A stretch of 64,000 nucleotides of DNA from positions 186,001 to 250,000 of the forward strand of contig JABTTQ020002617.1 of the NCBI GenBank assembly GCA_016081115.2, given 5' to 3'. Under the pieces are notes generated by a model that saw only the letters and a list, made by a program, of their open reading frames with translations, did not search any database and was not told the DNA's origin. Shown in pieces: positions 58,262-64,000 of the stretch. The translations under genes and the position numbers were made by a program. Position 1 is the first letter of the stretch; each line of letters begins with the position of its first letter. The DNA comes from Rehmannia glutinosa (taxonomy: Eukaryota > Streptophyta > Magnoliopsida > Lamiales > Orobanchaceae).

Positions 58262-59990
58262 AACTCACAAGCTATCAAATGGAATTGTTCGCCTTATTTT
58301 TAGCTTCACCACAAGTGTACGGTGTAGTTTATAGAATAGGGTTAGCAAGATCGAATCCACAGAGACTAATAAATTAATGTACTAAGTATTGGGATTGTAA
58401 TAGTCTTATTTTTATCCGGACGATCGAAATTGAGTGATTGGTTTTGTTAATGCAAGACAAGAATTTATCCTAAAAATACAAAGTAAAGAGTGATTGAAAG
58501 ATCAAGAAGATGAATGGATTCCAAGGCTATGGTTTGATTAATATCTCCTTTTGTTATCGATTAATGCATGTGTAACAACTAATTTAACTACAATTAAGCC
58601 CAAAATACGTGCAAAACACATACCAATCAAAACCCCAAACTTAAACTATTGACAGTCCCGGTCAATGCTTTATAAGCAAGACAAAACACAAATGGGAGTA
58701 ATGAAAGGCAAATCAAGAACAACACATCACAATTCATGTCATTTATCCATAGACGCAAGCAACAAATCAACCAAGCTTTGAATATCTAACACAGAGCACA
58801 AGTCAATTAAAACCATGGCAAATACTTGAATCACGCCTCTCATGGATTAAGTGTATACTCTCTCTCTAGAATAATATGGGACGTGTATTCGCTCAAATCA
58901 TATCAATGTTGAAGAATTACCATATGCTTGCAAATCGTCTCACATCTCCGCCACTCTATTGTATGCAACTCATAAATCGGAAAGGACTTTTCTTTTGGTT
59001 GTAATGAAGGCTCTTTGGTTAAGGTAGGAAAATATGGAGAAAGTGACTCAATTTAAGCGTATGGGTGGTAAGCACATCTTTTTCTCAATCAAACATTCTC
59101 ATTCAAATCAAACATGCTACCCCAATCACCTCTTATTCTTATCACATCTCTATTCTTTTTTTTTTTCATACAATCCACTTTCTTTCGCCTTACATCACAA
59201 ATCTCACCTATAAATTCATTTACGGCCAACTCACTTATGCAGACGATTTTTTTTTGCGACTCTTTTGTGAGTATATATCCTCCTTTTTCTTCCTTTTCTT
59301 CTTTTATTCCCAACATCCAACATGCACACAATTATCTAAATTCTCGATATCCTTTATTCAACATTATTCAATCCCCTTACTCAATGCTATACGCTCAAGT
59401 TTAGGGTAACATATATATCAAGTTAAGGCTTGAAATGTGGCTATCAAAAATCAGGCAATAGGTTCAAATTGGCTAACTAGGGAAATTAAATATCATTAGG
59501 TAGGCAAAAGGCTTAACAAAAAATGGCCTAAAATTATTTTCATAAATTGCATACAACATGTGACTTCTCGACAGATATACGAGAGCAAGTTCTAGAATTC
59601 ATATCAACATGAATGACACACTCAATCAACAAACAAGACTGCATATAATGAAAGCAGTAAAGGCTCAAAAAGCTCACAGGGTTGCAATTGCGTAATTCAA
59701 AGTACAACAATCATGATTTTAATATCCCCATGCTCCATATCATCTATTCTCAACCCGATCAACTCACGCTCAACACACAATTCAAAACAACACAAATCTG
59801 TTCAACGAATGCTCCCAAGATCACAACAAGCACACAATAGCGGTCAACTCACTCCCTAAAAACCTAAGAAAACAATAAACGTGCTAAAGCAATAAACATG
59901 CTAAAATAAAAAACAAGAATGCAATGCAACCTATATGCTCTAAATGCAACTATATGAATGCGAATATCGCCACACCCTTCAATCAAAATA
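58262..59990 (-). repeat. Probable 3' LTR region of the Athila-type element
   Basis: Starts with CACAAGTGTACGGTGTAGTT and ATCGAATCCACAGAGACTAA, a phrase typical of Athila/Tat LTR ends in plants. The remainder (to about 60 kb) is noncoding. ORFs at 59065-59409 are composition artefacts. The paired LTR is absent because the element is cut near 63.0 kb. Confidence 0.55.
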
Positions 59991-60039
59991 ACTAAATGCC
60001 CCCAAACTTGAATGAAATTATAGCGCATGGAAGAGAAGA

Positions 60040-61490
60040 TAGAATTTCAAAGAAAAGTGTGGAATGGACTCGACTGACTCATCGTGTGGGGTGGCGCGGA
60101 AAGTGGCCCCGGGAGATGTGCCACATTTGTACGATGCATTATCCGCAACATCTCTAATTCCCGTTGCTCCGTGCCTGGTATCTTTGCTCTTGTTCCATCC
60201 TCGAAGGTGCGGAACTCATCCTGGTGATGTCGGGAAATCATCTCGGTCTTTGTCTCATGCTCTCCTCAAGAGCAAATAGTCTATCCTGGTAAGTCATTTG
60301 GTCCCCCACACTCCTCACCTTGGTGAGACCTTTCCAGTATGTTGGGAATTCCTTGGTGGAATCCTTGCTCGAACCCCCTCGTTGGAACCCTTGCTCAAAT
60401 CCTGTTGGAAACCTTGCTCAAAATCTCTCTCTTGCGGTCATACTCCATCGCCTCAATTGCCAACTCATCCTCATCGGGCAACCCGACTACCCTCCTCATT
60501 TTTCACATGGCGTGGCTTGCATGACTGCGGTATGCGCCGCAGTTCATCAGCCAATTAGTCTCATTCTCAACCACGGATGTGAGTGCGGGTTAGGAAGTGG
60601 GAAGCGTGTCCAACCCTTTGTTGGAAGAAGGTTATGTTCTATTCTTCGTTATGATTTTCATTTGGCAAGGGCATTCATATTAATCCTCCGACTACCTTCA
60701 ACGGGCTCCAAGCCACTCATATCGACACGAAAATGCCGAGTAATGGGGGTGACCATTCCCCCAATCAATATCGCATGAGCGGATCGCTTGGTCAAATAGT
60801 CGGCGTGTTCTACAAAATGCGCCGCCGTGTTGTAGGGGTACAGTTTAGCATACACCACAATAGGTATAGCTCCCGCACTTGCATGCCCCCGTTATTGTGT
60901 CGGGTGAAGACAGAGTGTGCGGTGACCTTTTGGATATAGCGGAAGACGGGGTTCAAGTGATGAGGCCTTAGATGAGCGCGCTCATAGAGTATCGGGCGGT
61001 CTCCGTCCCGTCGAACCAACAACCGCCAAAATTCATATCTTGGCTATAGTCGCTGCTGGCCTGTAGGGCGTCGTAGGTACCTAAGAATTTCATTGTTCGA
61101 CGATAGATATACGCCTTAGCTCATTGCCCGGTAAAACGGATCTCAATGGGCTCGGAGTTCCCTATCCTTTGGTATATTTCAAGTGTGCTAAGGAACTCAA
61201 GCGCTAGTTTCTTATAAGTCAGCCACCGCTCCCTTGCATGAACGCGGTCCACCCAACCCGTTCAAATAGCTACCAAATGTCGTCGTGTTTCCCAAGAGCA
61301 TGGGTACACTCATCGTCAAGATATCTCATCGGTGTAAATGAGCGAGTGACCAACCTACTCCATCGTTCCGCATCATCACCCCTCGATCGTCGGAAGAAGC
61401 ACATAAGCCTTGGGGCTATCTCGGATGTGGCTCCCGCCGTCGGCCGCGCCTCCCTGGGCCTACCCCGACCTTGTTAGTTCCTTCGGCCGC
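60040..61490 (-). pseudogene. Athila-type ORF (putative plant transposon protein), broken
   Basis: Minus-strand frames show, in order, CTHALGKHDDIW*LFERVGW-type text near 61310-61240, DRPILYERAHLRPHHLNPVF with HSVFTRHNNGGMQVRELYLL (61000-60850), and KRSAHAILIGGMVTPITRHF with MSGLEPVEGSRRI (60780-60680). These correspond to the ATHILA ORF-1/plant-transposon-protein pattern (early RYxDE...LGL.DD...L.ERVGW, later VT..DLF.L). Multiple stops and frameshifts. Its position downstream of pol on the minus strand fits the extra ORF of Athila elements. Confidence 0.65.
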
Positions 61491-62449
61491 CCATTAGTTC
61501 AAGTCTATACCTAGCAAAACAAATGTGAGATTCCAAACATGCCAAGTATAACAAGAACACGATGAATTCAATACAAATAAATCAAATAAGGCATAATGTC
61601 TCTTCCTACAATTTAATCACAATTAAGCTCTCGAACCTAAATAATAATGTAATTACAGAGAATCATAGCCACTAACACCCTAAATAATCAAGCTCATGCA
61701 CGATTCATCATTAAATCATCCACAAATACTTCAATTCATCAACCCCACAAGGTGTTTGATAAAATGCCCCATAGAATAATTCAAGCTAAAACATGGCAAA
61801 TTCATCAAACAAGCACCACATATAACCCTAAGCCATAATCTACAAGAAATTCGAAGAAAAACTTGAAATTCTTATCGAATTCTCAAAAATTAGGAAAGGG
61901 GCGAAGTTGGAACCCTAGGTACTCTTTTCACACAAAATCTCTCTCCAAAACAAGTTTGAGACCCCAATTCGTGTGTGAGTATTGAATTTTAAAGTGAAAT
62001 TTCTAGTGTAATCGTCGAAAAAAATTGAGAGGGTGCGAGCTCGTGTGTTTTGTGCGCGAGAAAGTGTGAAAAAGTGTGAAAAAATGAGCTCTGCTGGCGA
62101 CCTTATTGTTGTCTCGGCCGACAGGGACGACGGGCCATGCGCATGGCGCGCACGGCGGCCGTGCGGGGTGCCTCAAGCTTAGTCCAAAGTCTCGCGAACA
62201 TGCACGGGCCGTGCACATGGCGCACGGGCAGCCCGTGTGGGGTGCCGCAAGTTCACTTCTGAATCTTGAATCACGCACGGGCCGTGCACATGGCGCAAGC
62301 CCCGCCGTCTTGGGTGCCGAACCTCAACTCGAAATTTCCAACAATTTTTTTAAAGGAAAGCAATAAAAATCCTAACTATCAAAGGGAAAAACAAAACATG
62401 GGAAAAATAATACAACAAACCATTGGGTTGCCTCCCAACAAGCGCTAAA
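61491..62449 (-). other. Noncoding part of the Athila-type element, with a GC-rich duplicated motif
   Basis: 62130-62330 holds three copies of GGGCCGTGCACATGGCGCA-like text (starting near 62131, 62207 and 62279; spacing about 72-76 bp), an imperfect tandem repeat. 62412-62450 reads CATTGGGTTGCCTCCCAACA then AGCGCTAAATTTAACGTC, the characteristic post-pol phrase of Athila/Tat elements (antisense). Confidence 0.6.
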
Positions 62450-63007
62450 TTTAACGTCTATAGCTTGACGCCTGCTCACTCGATCACGGTTCTAGCAAAG
62501 TGAGGCATGCCACCTCTTTTTTTGGTCTCTATGAAGGTAGTGCTTGATCCTCCGGCCATTCACCACCATCAACAATTCCACTATTCCCGGAGGATTTAAC
62601 ACTTTCTTAATAACAAACAACCCCGACCACCGAGACTTGAGTTTTCCGGGAAAAGTTTAAGGCGCAAGTTAAACAAAAGAACTTGTTCACCTGGTAAAAA
62701 CTTTCTTTTCTTTATCATTCGATCATGCCATATCTTGGTGCGTTTCTTATAAATCGGGGAATTCTCATAGCTTCATCTTTAACTCCTCTATCTCATTCAA
62801 ATGCAAAAGTGTCTTCTCACCCACGCTTTGAAGTCAAAATTTAACTTCTTCACCCAAAATACCGTGTGCTCTAATTCCATGGGCAAGTGACATGATTTCG
62901 AATACCAACCGATAGGGCGATGTGCCCATATGCGATCCCAATATGGCCATAATGCGTCATCTAACTTCATAGCCCAATGGTGTCTTAATCTCGCGATTGG
63001 CTACCTC
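62450..63007 (-). pseudogene. Gypsy integrase C-terminal remnant (Athila-type)
   Basis: Minus-strand reading gives EVANREIKT, then MGTSPYRLVF-type text near 62920, KLNFDFKAW, IYKKRTKIWHDRMIKKRKFL and PGEQVLLFNLRLKLFPGKLK with SRWSGLFV (62715-62620). This is the integrase C-terminus and chromatin-facing tail of Ty3/gypsy pol. Frameshifts and stops are present. The upstream pol is missing because an LTR-like sequence starts at about 63008. Confidence 0.82.
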
Positions 63008-64000
63008 GCTTGTGATAGCTCAAAAGCTACCTTTAACACCTTAGGCAAGTGCACCTATCATTTTATAGTATAGATTGTTGAGTACCGAGTGTCATTCCGA
63101 CGAGGATTGTAAATATTAATAATTACCATCTTTTTGTTATCTAATCTAGAAATTTTCGAGTTTTGTTGGTTTAAAAATGAAAAATAAAGAATTTAAAATA
63201 ATTGCAACTTACAACAGATCGATAAAAATAGATTGTAGAATTAAGAAATCAAGAGCTAGAAATGTGTTTGAATGTCAATCCCTCTAGAATGTTTTTTCGA
63301 TTTAACAAGATAAAGATACAACCAAAAATCCTTTAGCAAAAATCATCATCTTTTAATAAAATCTCATGTTTCATGGATTTGTAGAAATTCGATTTAAGTT
63401 AAACCTCTATCGAGCGAATAACTTCTAACCTCAAGTTGATTAACTGAAAAATCTTTTTCTAGTTAAAACCCCAAGACAACATTATAACGATTTGTGAATT
63501 CCCATATTAGGTTTGACCCTAATCGAGAAGATTTATGCCGCCCTATATCTAGGATTGCATGCAACTCTTTTCACTCATATAAGTTATATTCCACCATGAA
63601 TCTCTCGATTTCTGGTGAAAAATAAACTTCAAATCAATATCGTATATACCAATTCGAATGAATAAAGCATAATATAAATGACTCACACAAAACATGATGA
63701 TTTTATTAAAAACATACAAGCCTTTAATCACAAATTCATTCTAGAGTTCATTACATTCAAACACTAGAAATTTAGCTACACGTGGCTTTGACAAGAGAGT
63801 ATACTACATGGGAAGATTTGAATAAAATGAACATGGTATACTTAGCTCTTATTCAAGACCAATACAAAACTTTCTCGTTGGTTGATTGCAATGATGTTGA
63901 GTCTCCTCTATTGCTCTTCAACTTCCAACTCTACCTCTCTTTTATCCTCTCAATGTATTTTGCTTTGAAACTTAGAATGAATGAATGAATCCCCCATCCC
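63008..64000. repeat. Start of another gypsy LTR, running off the window
   Basis: TGATAGCTCAAAAGCTACC at 63017-63035 is followed by GGCAAGTGCACCTATCATTT and GAGTACCGAGTGTCATTCC, the standard beginning of Athila/Tat-type LTRs. It interrupts the integrase at about 63008-63016. No coding domain occurs before the window ends; the ORF at 63782-63988 is not recognised. Confidence 0.6.

Noticed and set aside
59065..59409. Overlapping ORFs of 80-114 codons near 59.1-59.4 kb
   Set aside because: They lie in T/C-rich noncoding DNA of the LTR zone, overlap each other in different frames and show no domain.
1..64000. CRISPR-like array interpretation of the regularly spaced CACGATATCGTG units
   Set aside because: The genome is a plant's, spacers are short, AT-rich and similar to each other, and no cas-like genes exist; the units are palindromes inside a MULE.

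Overview
The window is nuclear DNA of a flowering plant, almost certainly a eudicot. The evidence is spliced genes with GT-AG introns, a plant-type cytosolic Cu/Zn superoxide dismutase, a fused dehydroquinate dehydratase/shikimate dehydrogenase gene, fragments of chloroplast DNA, and a dense load of plant transposons (Ty1/copia, Ty3/gypsy including Athila, MULE, hAT, Tourist-like MITEs). No bacterial-style operons, rRNA or CRISPR arrays are visible.

Two host loci stand out. The first, about 5.28-9.22 kb on the + strand, is a complete cytosolic Cu/Zn-SOD gene (CSD1 type) with a 5'UTR intron and seven coding exons that join without a break into 152 residues. Joining the noncoding first exon to the second creates a good match to a miR398 target site. 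The second, about 33.7-42.1 kb on the + strand, is a DHQ-SDH gene of the shikimate pathway. It keeps all recognisable exons and most catalytic motifs, but has no visible plastid transit peptide and carries four small indels that break the frame. It is either a young pseudogene or a locally mis-assembled gene. A small intron-loving MITE family is inserted once in the SOD gene and about six times in the DHQ-SDH gene.

The rest is layered mobile DNA. 1-5 kb: AT-rich DNA with a 0.9-kb MULE-type MITE. 9.9-10.9 kb: a scrambled plastid-derived insert (trnS-UGA-like, trnK intron/matK 5' end, ycf2 piece). 12.08-20.76 kb: a complete but decayed Ty3/gypsy element, antisense, with paired LTRs and a 5-bp duplication, itself hit by two hAT elements, a Tourist-like MITE and a long inverted duplication. 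21.6-32 kb: LTR-retroelement remnants with further TIR elements. 32.7-33.6 kb: a GC-rich GGCCC-type repeat just upstream of DHQ-SDH.

The most remarkable object is an 8.9-kb MULE at 42,786-51,685, bounded by a perfect 9-bp duplication. It carries a mudrA-type transposase on + and, convergent on -, a gene with a DUF1985-like N-terminal region, a coiled coil, a proline-rich linker and a Ulp1/C48-type protease end. Three arrays of CACGAT(AT)nCGTG palindromes sit upstream of each gene and between their 3' ends. This MULE lies inside an older TIR element of a family seen again at 25.5-26.7 kb. From 54.7 kb on there is a truncated copia element, then an antisense Athila-type gypsy element, itself cut by another LTR start near 63.0 kb.

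All calls come from reading the sequence; no database search was run. Exon edges are inferred from GT/AG sites, reading phase and recalled family sequences.
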